A stretch of 64,000 bases of DNA from Clonostachys chloroleuca (Eukaryota; Ascomycota; Sordariomycetes; Hypocreales; Bionectriaceae). Position 1 is the stretch's first letter, and every line of letters begins with the position of its first letter. The notes beneath the pieces are model-generated. The model was given only the letters and a program-made list of their open reading frames with translations, had not been told where the DNA came from and made no database searches. Positions 63,943 to 64,000 of this stretch are shown piece after piece. Location of the stretch: contig JBANAY010000004.1 of assembly GCA_037952775.1 (NCBI GenBank), forward strand, positions 12,524,001 to 12,588,000, in the 5' to 3' direction. The translations under genes and the position numbers were made by a program.

Positions 63943-64000
63943 CTACGAGAAAGAAAAGTTAGTTAAATGTGAGTGAACCCATGGAAACAAGATAATCATA

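Overview
The window looks like a chromosomal segment from a filamentous ascomycete (Pezizomycotina, most likely a Sordariomycete). Genes carry several short introns (about 50-200 nt) with GTRNGT-type donors and CTAAC-like branch points. Many products are typical of filamentous fungi: a NoxR oxidase regulator, a Con7-type C2H2 factor, a Tea4/TeaC-like SH3 polarity protein, an alternative NADH dehydrogenase and a peroxisomal urate oxidase. I cannot name the species. I found no operon, phage, CRISPR, toxin, biosynthetic cluster or defence system. Gene content is conserved housekeeping and development.

Layout. 1-5.1 kb: no supportable gene; the end is the leader of NAD-glutamate dehydrogenase. 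5.1-9.0 kb: NAD-GDH (+). 10.5-14.0 kb: Tea4/TeaC-like SH3 protein (+). 15.1-16.3 kb: a repeat block (MITE-like inverted repeat, 200-bp tandem palindromic units, a diverged direct repeat). 16.8-18.8 kb: divergent ribosomal protein genes eL32 (-) and uS9 (+). 19.6-21.1 kb: AAR2 (-). 24.0-25.7 kb: Con7-like factor (-). 25.7-38.4 kb: almost 13 kb with no gene I can support. 38.5-47.8 kb: DBP2, alternative NADH dehydrogenase and THI20-type bifunctional thiamine enzyme (all -). 48.5-52.8 kb: Rictor/Avo3 of TORC2 (-). 54.4-55.5 kb: urate oxidase (+). 55.8-57.9 kb: mitochondrial uL13m (-) and the copper chaperone Ccs1 (+), divergent. 60.5-62.3 kb: NoxR (+). 63.1-63.9 kb: 3' part of an unidentified gene (-).

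The genes do not form one pathway. Local links are shared promoters (eL32/uS9, uL13m/CCS1, Rictor/urate oxidase) and a common theme of mitochondrial or redox biology. The urate oxidase promoter has an exact UaY-type purine-response site and a cluster of GATA sites, matching the purine regulation known in Aspergillus.

The most important observation for a user is that five otherwise conserved genes (Tea4-like, Con7-like, THI20, uL13m and the terminal gene) each appear broken by a 1-2 nt frameshift. Three of these sit in C/G runs of 5-6. This looks more like indel error in the assembly than five independent pseudogenes, and any automatic annotation of these loci will be wrong.
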